From Rostrohypoxylon terebratum (Eukaryota > Ascomycota > Sordariomycetes > Xylariales > Hypoxylaceae), in assembly GCA_022497145.1 (NCBI GenBank), contig MU385857.1:1-64000 (forward strand): a stretch of DNA of 64,000 nt, given 5' to 3'. Positions 24,706 to 34,553 of this stretch are shown here, in pieces. How positions within the stretch are numbered: the stretch's first letter is position 1; every line of letters begins with the position of its first letter. A program made the position numbers and the translations under genes. A model generated the notes under the pieces. That model ran no database searches. It was not told the DNA's origin and saw only the letters and a program-made list of their open reading frames with translations.

Positions 24706-25641
24706 ATGCGCAATTGTCTATCATATCTAATCCCCCGCCTCAAAACCCCTCGGCGGTCAACCCCAACCCCAACCTCCCCCAAACCCTTCAGCACCACCCC
24801 CTCCCACCGGACCCGGGAAAAAGCAAGCATGCCCCTGCGCATAGCGAACCTCGGCTCCTCCTTCGCGGCCGGCCCCAGCATCCCGCCGTGCGTAGACGAG
24901 GACGCCGGGCGGTCGGGCGCCAACTTCGCGTGTCTCATCCAGCAGCGCATCCCGGGGTCCACGCTCACCGACCTGACGGTCTCCGGCGCCATCCTACCCA
25001 ACCTGACCACGGAGCCCCAAGACCGGAACGGCCACATCTATCCCCCGCAAATACAGGGTTTGCCCGAGGACTCGGATCTCGTGTTTGTGCTCGGCGGCGG
25101 CAACGACATAGGCTACGTCGGCGGCCTGTTCGAGGACACGCTGAGCGCGTCGTGGCTCGGCACCGTAGTCATGAAAGTACGCGGCACGGGCGGCGCGCCC
25201 GTGTCGACCGTCGATCTTGATGTGGAGGGGCTCGCAGCCAGGTACGCGGGGGTGCTTGACGAGATCCACGCTAAGGCGCCGAAGGCCCAGGTCTTAGTCG
25301 TCGAGTACCTGACGCTTCTAGGCACGCACGTGCGCGCCGGCAAGGACGTGCCGTTCGGCGAAGAGCGTATCGCACACCACAGGGCGGTGAACGCCCGGTT
25401 GCTGGAGGCTACGTCGAGGGCCGTCGAGGGCCGTGAGGGATGGTGTCACGTCGTGTCCGTTGGAAAACCTAGCGAGGACCACGCTATAGGGGCCCCGGAA
25501 CCCTGGGTTTCGGGGTTCTCGTGGAAGTTGTTTCGTTCTGGCGGCGCGTACCACCCCCGCGCCGAGGGCATGAAAGCTACTGCCGACCTAATCTATAAGA
25601 AGCTCATCGAGCTGAAGATCGTGGATGAGGGCGAGCTATGA
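24706..25641 (+). CDS. SGNH/GDSL-type hydrolase family protein
   Basis: Single exon of 311 residues from the first ATG, or 270 from the ATG at 24829. The hydrolase fold begins right after the second Met with IANLGSSFAAG (block I, nucleophile Ser in a GDSL-like motif). Block III is VLGGGNDIGYVGG, with the oxyanion Gly/Asn. Block V is YHPRAEGMKA, with the catalytic His two residues before the Arg. The acyl substrate is unknown; the family covers esterases and lipases. The 41 residues between the two starts are basic and Ser/Thr/Pro-rich with no acidic residue except one Glu at the end, which could be a mitochondrial presequence. A hydrophobic secretion signal is not evident. The gene is more GC-rich than its flanks. 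No intron was seen. Confidence 0.85.
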   Translation: MRNCLSYLIPRLKTPRRSTPTPTSPKPFSTTPSHRTREKASMPLRIANLGSSFAAGPSIPPCVDEDAGRSGANFACLIQQRIPGSTLTDLTVSGAILPNLTTEPQDRNGHIYPPQIQGLPEDSDLVFVLGGGNDIGYVGGLFEDTLSASWLGTVVMKVRGTGGAPVSTVDLDVEGLAARYAGVLDEIHAKAPKAQVLVVEYLTLLGTHVRAGKDVPFGEERIAHHRAVNARLLEATSRAVEGREGWCHVVSVGKPSEDHAIGAPEPWVSGFSWKLFRSGGAYHPRAEGMKATADLIYKKLIELKIVDEGEL

Positions 25642-26381
25642 CGAACTGCAATTACGTCGACACATCCTTACACTGAGAACACTTACCTATTTACAAAAGG
25701 GGTATAGCACTTACGCACAAATCATGCATGGGTCACGTCAAATTTGGGACATAGTGGCGTTGTTCGAATTCAATGATTATATAAACACATATGGGGCATG
25801 GAATATATAACTGAGCAGCGATATAAAACAGTCGTAATTCAATACGAGAAGGTTTGCGATTGAAGTGCAAATACACGACAAATTATATTCCCGCCCGGAT
25901 GAGATCCAAGCCCCTTGTTGTACAGCATTAGACCTGGTAGCACATGACGATAAAAAAAATATACCTGGCTACCCAAAGGAAATAACCTGCGAGGTTTCAA
26001 AATTGGATTGTGATTTCGGCTGACCGTTCTTCTCACAAGCTAACCTACGTACTCGGAGTCTGCCCATTCAATATTACGTCAAAACACGATTCTAAGGAAC
26101 ACGACTAGGGAAAAAACGTAAGAGAAGTGAAGTCAAAGCGTTCAACATTCATCGTGTTGGAAGGAACTGTCTAATTCCCAATTGTACCTATCTATGAGGA
26201 CATAAAACCAACATCAGGATTTCCATCCCGACATCTTCGACGTAATATCACATAAATAGAGAATACAAGGAGTATAAAAAAACACAACCGGCCCAATACT
26301 AATTCACTAACGTCATCACGTTCCTTCATACCAGCTCCGATACGCATTCCCGTCTACCACACAAGAGTGCGAACTAAGCTT
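25642..26381. other. Intergenic, 3' side of FAS beta
   Basis: AT-rich 3' flanks of two convergent genes. No gene or element is recognised. Confidence 0.5.
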
Positions 26382-29300
26382 CTAGTTGCCGTTTACCTGT
26401 ACAGGTACGCTGACGCCGTTAACGCCGTTTACTTCGTCCTGATAGCTATCCCAATCCTGCAAGATTTGCGCGATCTTTGGCGACCCTGTAAGGTCGTATA
26501 CATTTTGGAAATATTCTTTTGTGAGTTCGAATGGGCGGGCTGTGACGTTGGGAATATACTTTCCAACTAGTTTGGCGGGATCAATGGAGGTCTTGTTAAT
26601 TTTCTTGAGCAGAATATTTCTGAAAGGCTTCACGCCTGATCGCAAGAACGTCGAATGGAATGGCACATCAATACCCTTGAGTGGGATGGTGGCGAATCCC
26701 CTTTCTAACTCAATAGGATGAGGTTTGGCCAACGTTTGTTGAGCAGAGCCCTTGATGATGTCAACAAGGTGTGCCTTCACCTCCTCGATGCTTAGGTCTT
26801 GGCGAAGTTGATTGATATCCACTTTCTGCGATTTCAAGAAGTTCAAGACACCAGTAAGGGTGTCTAGGGCACGCAGATCACCAGCACAGACGTACTGCAT
26901 GTTCGCAATATTGTAGTTGACAATCTCTAGGAGCCAGCCCGTTTCCTCGGCAATATTACCAACCACGTATCGGAGGGCGCTTTCGCTAAATGTCTTCGAG
27001 ATTCGGCTAGGATTTACAGCGCACATAGAGTAGTTAGATCGGCCTTGGGCATCACGCTCTACAGCAACTTGCATGGTCAATCCGCGGTAGAAGACAACAG
27101 ACACCAATGACTCAATAGGCAGCACGTCTGCTAGCGCAGCAAGTGCAGAATATTCGCCCAGAGAGTGGCCGGCAAATGTGCTGTCTCGCGGTACAAGACC
27201 CTTGGCGTTCATATCTTCAAAGCTGGCTTTCTCCATGAGAGTAAGAGCAGGTTGTGTGAACTGGGTCGCTGATAGAAGACCCGTGGGAGAGCGGTACGTG
27301 TACGACGTCGTCTTCTCGTCGATCTCCTTGAAAATGCGCTCAGACTTGACAGAGCCATCTGCGGCAATGGTCTCGAAGTTCATCTGCATGTAGTTTTCGC
27401 GGATTGCTTTGCCCCGGGGGCCACCGAAGTGAATGGTCAATTCCTTCGGGTTGTTCTTCACGATATTCAAGATTGAGAAGCCTAAAAACGTTAGCGAATG
27501 TTTCTTATGCGTATTTTTAAACTTACCATATGTATCAAGGAGATACTTGTCGGCTCTATCCCAGACTTCCTTGGCCACAGGGCTAGTGTTGTACAAATCC
27601 ATACCCATGCCCTGCTCTTGAGAACCTTGTCCAGTGAAAACATACGCCGTGACAGGCTGTTCGACCTCTGCTTCTCCAAGTAATACCTTTTCCTCAGTTT
27701 CCTTGTTGCTTGCTTCAACCTTGATAATTTTGCGACCGCCAATCATACCGACGTGTTGAAGCTTGACTTGGATATCGTCATTAGGTAGTACCATGCCCAC
27801 GAGGGAAGCGTGGAAGCTGCGAACGCGGCCTACATTGTTCTCTGCTGCCCAAGTCTCTACAAGACTTCGTACGGCAGCACTCGAGTACATCCCGTGAGTG
27901 ATGGTGCCAGGTAGATTAGCATAGCTAGAGAAAACACGAGATACGTGAATGGGGTTAAAGTCGCCTGATACCTTGGCATACGTCTCGTTGGAAGCTGGAG
28001 CCTTTAGCTGCAAGGGAGACTTGCCGCTGAGGGGGATGGGGTTCTCAAAGTTGATGGGCTGCTCAATAGAGGAACCGTGACGTTCGAGATAATCAATAAT
28101 CGGATTACCGTGAGACGCACCAGCTTCGTAGTCGACGCTCGCAACTTGGATAATCTCCTTAGTAGGAAGCTCGAGGAGCACTTGGCCACTCGTCTCAACA
28201 CTGCTATACACGGTCTTGTTCTTGAACTTGTAGAAGCTTTGAAGACGGAACGTCAGTGTCTGACCGAGAAGTTCGATATCATTGTTGTCGAATTGAATCC
28301 AGTCTTTTGACTTCAAGACCGCGACATCTTTCGTGGTACCGAGGTGGACTTGCATCGGCGTTTCCATCTTTCGTTGGAATGTGTTCTCGTAGTCGGTATA
28401 GACGCCACGATACAGGAATTGCGACGTGACTTCCATGACAGCCTTACCATCTCTGTAGATCGTGCCGCAGACCTCGACCATCTTTCCTGATTCCTGATTA
28501 ATTACAGCATTGATCTGAGCAGTCGTCTTCACTTCGTCACCCTTCTTCAGAGGGTCTGCGCCAGGCATCATCCGGAAGCCGTTAGAAAGGTGTACAAGCT
28601 TGAGAAGGTCACCATCAATTTTTCGGGGGAAGATAGGTTTCGTGATAGCCTTCCATCCAACAACAATGGCAAAGTCCATGGGTGCATACATTTCTTTGCC
28701 AGGACGATCGACAAATGCTTCGCCGGTATTTCCGACTGCGTGCACGAAGTCATTGATAGCTTCCTTGGTGATAGTGGCTCGTCCTCCGTCGAACTTGCTC
28801 GTAACAGGAGTGTCGAGATCGAACGTTTCATCCCCGAACCATGCGCGCCAGTAGAATTCTTTGATCCGATCATTTCGCCCGTCCATAACCTCATGGATCG
28901 GTGCATATCCGGCTTCAGGTTGGTAAGTGAATCTGAGGGGCAACGATACTGGTCGGCCAAGAGCACTAGTATCTTTTATCATGCTAACCGTAATCTCATG
29001 TTTGCCGTTTGATTTGACTTCGATGACATCAACATAATGGTTATGTCGCGGCTGTTCGCGCACGATGATTGATGTTTTGGACGGGTCATTAGGGTATAAG
29101 ATCTCAACGAAGAGACCCCGAACCGGTGCGAAGATACGCTTCATTGGATTTGTCTGGTACTTATGACCCTGCACCAAGACTTCAGATGTAAACAGAGCAT
29201 GGCGCCAATTGCGGTTCGGACCTGCCAGAAGCGCAAGCCAACTATCAAGGGGAGGAAGAGCGGCGCCGGGGGTTGACGCTAGACGATATGTGTTTTTGTG

Positions 29301-32300
29301 CTGATCATATGATACTGTAAGACCTTCGACATCCAGTGGCATTTCTGTGTCGATAAGCTTGCCACCAAAATACTCGATGGTTGGGATTGTCTCTGGCTTG
29401 TTTGCATAAACGTCCCTTGTTAAGTTGGCGATATGAGCGTTGTGTATGTTATCTAGGATGTCCTTGATAGGCTCATCTATGACGGTAGAGTATTTGGCTG
29501 CGGCGGGGCCTTGCAAAATACAAGTGCGGCCAACGTCTTGATCGATAACAGCCGCAAGATCCTCAGACTGCCAAAGGGAGTCCTTCTTGAAGAAAAACTC
29601 GAAATTCTCGTCAAGAGATGGGACAAAAGTCACAGGCTTCTGGCCACGGCGTGAGCATAGGAGTAAGAAATGCTGTACATCCTGGGCATTTATGATCTGG
29701 CTTTCAGCCTCGGGATAGTGCGCAAGGATTCTTTCAACGGCGGAGAATGGCTCATTTAGTTTAGAATAGCTCTGCAAGTACGATGCATGACCAGCATTGT
29801 GAGTGAAGCGTTCCTCGACGCGATGGATGAAGTCACCGGTGAGCTTGGCGAAGGATGGGTCAATCCATCGCGACTCGTGCTTGACATATAGAAGGTCAAC
29901 CATTCGTCTCACGACCTCACCATAAGTCATATCCTCAAGATCCACGGTTTGGCCAGCCTTGTTTCGGCCGAACCAAACCTTTTGGAAGTCGTCATTCAAT
30001 TTCTTGATGATATAATCCCGGTTTTTCTTCAGCTCGGCAACACGCTTCTCCTTTGGCAAGCTGAAAATTTTGTTGTCCATCTCTGCCCAGAATTTGACAC
30101 CACGGGTGGCTAATTTGTGGATCGGCTCACCCATCTCGGATCGAACAGTAATGACACCACCAGCGGGACCTTTGTACGTCTGCTCCCATTCATCATCATT
30201 GAGACCTTGGGCGTCTATGATGGCCTGCTTGGCGGCCTTGCTCGTATGAGCTTCCTTCGCAACCATCATACGGCTACCAAAGAGGCACCCATCGAAAGGC
30301 ATAGATGGGTAGCCATACTTCTTTGACCATTCACCAGTGAGGTACGGATATGTGTCTTCGGCACCGCCAAAACCACTACCGGCGACAAGGATAATGTTAT
30401 CCGAGCGTCGGATGCGGGCGTACATTTGCAGAATCGGTTGGTGGAAATCCTCGAAGGAGTGGTGACCACCTCCACGCCCGCCAGTCCACTGCAAGATAAC
30501 AGGGAATGTTGGATTTGCTCTGGCGATGTTAATCACCGCTTGAATAGCCTCCATAGAACCTGGCTTGAAAGCAATATGTTTTAACCCGAGAGTTTCAATG
30601 TACTCTTGAGCAACTTCAATAGACGGCACACCTGCGCCGATAGTCAAACCCTCAATGGGAACGCCTTCAGCTCTGAGTCGGCCAATGAGAGGAATTTGCC
30701 ACCCCATAGCTCGAGGATTGACGTAAATCAAATTGATCGTGACTCCACGTCCAGCAGGAATGGCTTTCTCAATTTTTGATAGAGCCTCGGTCATTGTCTT
30801 ACCGTTGTAATAACCTCCACCAGCTAATTCAATGTGATATCCAGCGTTCATCGTTGCCGCTACAAAATCCCACGGGACTGTAGAAGGTGTCATACCTGCA
30901 ACCATAATCGGAGGGAGACCGAGGAGCCGACTCATTTTTGTGTCCACATAAGTATGTCCACTGGATGTTTTAACTAACCGAGGGCCGTACTCTTTAACCC
31001 AGTCATTGGCGTACACTATAGCATGTTCCTCATCGCGGTCGAAGAGTTCAGATTTGTATCCCACCTCTTGTGCGGCACCATCAATGGTACCAGCCAGAAT
31101 GACACGCACTCCAGTGCCTTCCTTGTTACGGCTTGTCAATATGCCAAGACCAGAAATACCACCAGGTCCGAAATCTAACACATGCGTTGCCTCTGGGAAG
31201 ACTGTTGCCTTTTCCCAATTTACAGGATCTCGCGTGATCATACGAACTAAAGAAGGCACAACATTGCCTTTTACTTCGTCTCTTAGGTCAGCACCGGTAC
31301 AAGTGTTGTAAACGGCAATTCCTAAAGAAGAGGAGTCAATGGCGACGTCTTTGAGGTCCTCATCAATCAGTGTTGTAGCATCGGAAAGATATTTGCTATG
31401 AAAGGGCGCGGTGATAGGCAAAAAACGATTGACAAATCGAACTTTGCGTTGGGTGTGAGGGATTCGAGTCTGGTCGAGGCCGGTAGGCGCCTTGACTTTT
31501 CTCAATTGGAGATTCAATCCATACAAAGAAATTGGCGGGCCCGTTACAACCATATTTCTAGGACTATTGATGAGGGATATGGCGATGTGACGATCCTCTG
31601 GGAGGTATTGGTTTGTGGCATCAATATGCTTCTGTACTTCGCTTTGGGGAAGATCTCGGATGCTTAACATGGGCGTTGGGTCTCCTTCGCCATTGTCGAT
31701 GGAATCCTGCAGCGTTGCAGGAGTCAACGATGTTCTGGGGAACACTTGCTGACTGCGGGCACCAATCCAGAATAGTATTGTCAGAGCATCCTTAGCCAGC
31801 TTTTCATACGACTCCCACGAATCTGCAGCAGCTACTGCTGCAGCAACAATGACGCCCTGAGAGTGGCCAGTTGCGCCGCGAATACGGTCACGCAGTATGC
31901 CTGGATGTAAACCAAGGCCTTTTCCGAGAACTTGGTAATGGCATAGTTGTACCAATCCGATAAGAGGTAAGCTTACGGGGGCAGAAATTAGGTATTGAGG
32001 ATCGGGAGTGGTGTCGGGGGAGCGTAGCCATTCCATCACGTCAAGACCTTTTGCGTATAGCTTGTCTGTCCTAGGATCAAGAGCAAGGTTGTGCAAAAGG
32101 TCGGCGGATGCGGCAACCAATTCGCCCACAAACGATGGGTACGTTTCGTATACCTCACGGAGTTCATCGAAGTATTCGATGATGTTTCCTTGGCCACCGA
32201 AGATACTGTAAATGCCGGCAGTTCCTTCGTCGGCAGCTCTCAGGAGTGCAGATTCGTGCGGTCTAATCGCACGGTTCGCTACTGAGCGGGCTACATAGTA

Positions 32301-32723
32301 GCATCTGACTACCGTGATCTGTTTGGCAAGAATACCTGGTAGATTCTTTGCGAGCGTGTGGACATCGTTGCCTCGAAGAAACATGCGCTCAAATTCGTTG
32401 AGAACGAGTCTCAAGACTTCTTCATATGAACCTTGCGCATCATCTTCTCCCTCTTCGACCTCATGGGCAACGAATCCCATATATCTTGCAACAAGCTCGG
32501 CTACGGACGAAGGCTCATCATCTAGAGCCAATTCATCTGTCGGTGCGGGGAGACCGGCTGTGAATCGGTCCTTAAGCTGTGACGCATGGAAATGGAGGTT
32601 GGTGGGCACGAGAAACGAAGCCTCAAGTGACCCATGGGCAAGAGTGAGGGGTCGAAGAGAGGAGGACGATCTGGGGGTAGAAACACCCGTTTGAGGGCCT
32701 GTGCCCGTACCGGTGCCGTACAT
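26382..32723 (-). CDS. FAS1: Fatty acid synthase subunit beta
   Basis: Two exons, 32723-27527 and 27481-26382, give 2098 residues. The 45 nt intron is a multiple of three without a stop, so an ORF scan reads through it. Domain order is as in fungal FAS beta: acetyltransferase with GHSQG (Ser288), enoyl reductase with the Gly-rich QWTGGRGGGHHSFEDFH, hot-dog dehydratase with THGMYSS (His1610), and malonyl/palmitoyl transferase with GHSLG (Ser about 1839 after splicing). With the alpha subunit it forms the cytosolic alpha6beta6 barrel that makes palmitoyl/stearoyl-CoA from acetyl- and malonyl-CoA. The start MYGTGTGTG...TPRSSSSLRPLTL is typical of filamentous fungi. It is divergent from FAS2 across 3.4 kb. 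The length is that of the primary-metabolism enzyme, and no secondary-metabolite genes flank it. Confidence 0.97.
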   Translation of the reverse strand: MYGTGTGTGPQTGVSTPRSSSSLRPLTLAHGSLEASFLVPTNLHFHASQLKDRFTAGLPAPTDELALDDEPSSVAELVARYMGFVAHEVEEGEDDAQGSYEEVLRLVLNEFERMFLRGNDVHTLAKNLPGILAKQITVVRCYYVARSVANRAIRPHESALLRAADEGTAGIYSIFGGQGNIIEYFDELREVYETYPSFVGELVAASADLLHNLALDPRTDKLYAKGLDVMEWLRSPDTTPDPQYLISAPVSLPLIGLVQLCHYQVLGKGLGLHPGILRDRIRGATGHSQGVIVAAAVAAADSWESYEKLAKDALTILFWIGARSQQVFPRTSLTPATLQDSIDNGEGDPTPMLSIRDLPQSEVQKHIDATNQYLPEDRHIAISLINSPRNMVVTGPPISLYGLNLQLRKVKAPTGLDQTRIPHTQRKVRFVNRFLPITAPFHSKYLSDATTLIDEDLKDVAIDSSSLGIAVYNTCTGADLRDEVKGNVVPSLVRMITRDPVNWEKATVFPEATHVLDFGPGGISGLGILTSRNKEGTGVRVILAGTIDGAAQEVGYKSELFDRDEEHAIVYANDWVKEYGPRLVKTSSGHTYVDTKMSRLLGLPPIMVAGMTPSTVPWDFVAATMNAGYHIELAGGGYYNGKTMTEALSKIEKAIPAGRGVTINLIYVNPRAMGWQIPLIGRLRAEGVPIEGLTIGAGVPSIEVAQEYIETLGLKHIAFKPGSMEAIQAVINIARANPTFPVILQWTGGRGGGHHSFEDFHQPILQMYARIRRSDNIILVAGSGFGGAEDTYPYLTGEWSKKYGYPSMPFDGCLFGSRMMVAKEAHTSKAAKQAIIDAQGLNDDEWEQTYKGPAGGVITVRSEMGEPIHKLATRGVKFWAEMDNKIFSLPKEKRVAELKKNRDYIIKKLNDDFQKVWFGRNKAGQTVDLEDMTYGEVVRRMVDLLYVKHESRWIDPSFAKLTGDFIHRVEERFTHNAGHASYLQSYSKLNEPFSAVERILAHYPEAESQIINAQDVQHFLLLCSRRGQKPVTFVPSLDENFEFFFKKDSLWQSEDLAAVIDQDVGRTCILQGPAAAKYSTVIDEPIKDILDNIHNAHIANLTRDVYANKPETIPTIEYFGGKLIDTEMPLDVEGLTVSYDQHKNTYRLASTPGAALPPLDSWLALLAGPNRNWRHALFTSEVLVQGHKYQTNPMKRIFAPVRGLFVEILYPNDPSKTSIIVREQPRHNHYVDVIEVKSNGKHEITVSMIKDTSALGRPVSLPLRFTYQPEAGYAPIHEVMDGRNDRIKEFYWRAWFGDETFDLDTPVTSKFDGGRATITKEAINDFVHAVGNTGEAFVDRPGKEMYAPMDFAIVVGWKAITKPIFPRKIDGDLLKLVHLSNGFRMMPGADPLKKGDEVKTTAQINAVINQESGKMVEVCGTIYRDGKAVMEVTSQFLYRGVYTDYENTFQRKMETPMQVHLGTTKDVAVLKSKDWIQFDNNDIELLGQTLTFRLQSFYKFKNKTVYSSVETSGQVLLELPTKEIIQVASVDYEAGASHGNPIIDYLERHGSSIEQPINFENPIPLSGKSPLQLKAPASNETYAKVSGDFNPIHVSRVFSSYANLPGTITHGMYSSAAVRSLVETWAAENNVGRVRSFHASLVGMVLPNDDIQVKLQHVGMIGGRKIIKVEASNKETEEKVLLGEAEVEQPVTAYVFTGQGSQEQGMGMDLYNTSPVAKEVWDRADKYLLDTYGKFKNTHKKHSLTFLGFSILNIVKNNPKELTIHFGGPRGKAIRENYMQMNFETIAADGSVKSERIFKEIDEKTTSYTYRSPTGLLSATQFTQPALTLMEKASFEDMNAKGLVPRDSTFAGHSLGEYSALAALADVLPIESLVSVVFYRGLTMQVAVERDAQGRSNYSMCAVNPSRISKTFSESALRYVVGNIAEETGWLLEIVNYNIANMQYVCAGDLRALDTLTGVLNFLKSQKVDINQLRQDLSIEEVKAHLVDIIKGSAQQTLAKPHPIELERGFATIPLKGIDVPFHSTFLRSGVKPFRNILLKKINKTSIDPAKLVGKYIPNVTARPFELTKEYFQNVYDLTGSPKIAQILQDWDSYQDEVNGVNGVSVPVQVNGN
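27482..27526 (-). other. 45 nt in-frame intron in FAS1
   Basis: Begins gtaagt, contains a gctaac branch point and ends tttttag. Removing it joins DTYG to FSILNIVKNNPKEL, the continuous form expected of the MPT entry. Retaining it inserts 15 Lys/His-rich residues. Confidence 0.88.
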
Positions 32724-33046
32724 GATTGGGGGTATCGTGGAGTTGCTGGCGAGGCAGGTGTCTAGATTGGTGCTTTGGCATTCATGTTAGCACCTAGAAT
32801 GAGCGAGGTATACGTATTCATGATGGAAAGAGTATTTCTTACTATTAAGATTACCTCCGTAGACTCAGTAAAGAGCAGGAGATGCGAGGCTCTTGTAAAT
32901 TTGAGGGGACAAAAAAAAGTAAACAATTGCGAGAACTTTACTGCGCCAACTTTTCTTATTAGATAAACAAGAACTTCGTCGATGAGGGGTTGATTGGGCG
33001 AAGACTATTTGCCTGCCACGAAAAGGAAGTTGTCAAGAGTGTTACG

Positions 33047-33098
33047 GACGAGGACGAGGTCGAGGACGAGGTCGAGGACGAGGTCGAGGACGAGGCAG
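33047..33098. repeat. 12 bp tandem repeat (cgaggacgaggt)n
   Basis: About four units of a purine-rich 12-mer on the + strand, roughly 330-370 bp upstream of the FAS1 start codon. On the - strand it would read as a Ser/Thr-rich ORF, which I regard as an artefact of the repeat. Confidence 0.85.
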
Positions 33099-34509
33099 GA
33101 TTAAAGTTGGGAAATGTGACTTTGCAGCTGGGATGTGAAAGGAGAGTATCGTGATAGATACACCAAGTAGGAATTTTGAATGTTCCAAGGTTTCCTTTGA
33201 ATGTTCCTATCAAGTCGGGAATCGGGAAGCAAGTATTCGATGGTTGTGGCACTACATAGGTAGGTAGGTACCTAGTAGACACCTGCAGGAAGCGCGGAAG
33301 GTCCCTTGTCCAATTGGTCTCAACGTACCTCTAGGGCTAGTCCCTCTAGTCCCTGATGGAAAGTACTACCTTTGGAAGTAAGTTCTTAATTTACCCGATA
33401 AAACGTCTACGGCGTACGCAAATGAGTTTAACGTTTCCTTTGCAGGGACAGCTCCCCCTCGACAGAAAAAAAATTTAAGTTCTTGTTGGGGATCCATATG
33501 GGCTTGGTGCCACACCTTTTTAGTCCCTAGCAAGTTAGCAACTACCTGGTAGGTACCTAGCCAGCCTAACATGCAGCTATAGCCTTGATCCACTATCGAT
33601 GTTACTAACAATATTAAGTATCTGTACTTTCAATTTCTCAACCACACACACCAGATTATTAAACACTCGACATTTAAATACATGTATATTTCAAAAATAA
33701 TCTTGAACTTGAGCTGACAAGCTGACAAGGAGATGTCGTAGACAAATCTGCATCATGGCTTGTTTAGCTCTCAACTCAAGTTTTATTACTTACTATGCAA
33801 CCTCGTGCTACGAGCATCAGAAACAAAATTGTCGCGGCAATATCGGACTAAACCACACTCTAAGCATCGTATTTATTGGGTCCTCGAGTCAGCAGGGGCG
33901 TGAGGATTACTGTTTGACTGGCTCCAATACCTACATACATATACATACAGATCTGTGTGACGATTAGTCGGTCTAGCAGCGGTGACAGAGGGGCAGAGCA
34001 AGAAAGGCAAATCGAACCCTAAGGCACAAAGGGTGAAGATGAGTAAACCTGAATCGTCGAAATCTTCTTCGGCTCAACGGAGTATGAGACTATGTGAGTG
34101 GCTTTACACTAATTTGTGTGCCCCTCAGCCGCCACGATTCATCAACTGGACTGCTGGATTACTCAAATACTTGAAGGTGTACAGAGAGTTGACGGAATCG
34201 ACAGCGATCTGATTTATGGAATTTAGGTCCATGCTTTTTTTTTTGGACCGAGGTCATCACTGATCACTGATGCGTGTCATTCAGATGCTGGTTGCAGTTT
34301 GAATTGCGGAGAGTGTAAGATGACGCAACGACATGGTACCTAATTATGGATTATCTAGGCGATAAGACGACCAATGACAACTTAACCCACAATAGTCGTG
34401 AAGATGCGGTGTCGTGGGATTCCAGGATGTCATTTACGACCAAATACGAAAATATGGCTGCGCGCCTTGGTTTCTGATATCTGATTATCTCCTTGGAGAT
34501 ATGAAGCGC

Positions 34510-34553
34510 ACGCAACAGACGCAACAGACGCAACAGACGCAACAGACACAACA
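34510..34553. repeat. 9 bp tandem repeat (cgcaacaga)n
   Basis: Four to five units, the last one degenerate (cacaacag). It lies in the FAS1/FAS2 intergenic region. Confidence 0.85.

Noticed and set aside
32959..33282. 107-codon ORF with a Ser/Thr repeat upstream of FAS1
   Set aside because: The Ser/Thr run is just the translation of the 12 bp tandem repeat; no domain.
34247..34252. CCGAGG as a fatty-acid regulator (FarA/FarB) site
   Set aside because: A single hexamer in 3.4 kb is expected by chance.
33047..34553. Tandem arrays as a CRISPR-like locus
   Set aside because: Units are 9-12 bp, directly abutting with no spacers, in a eukaryotic context.
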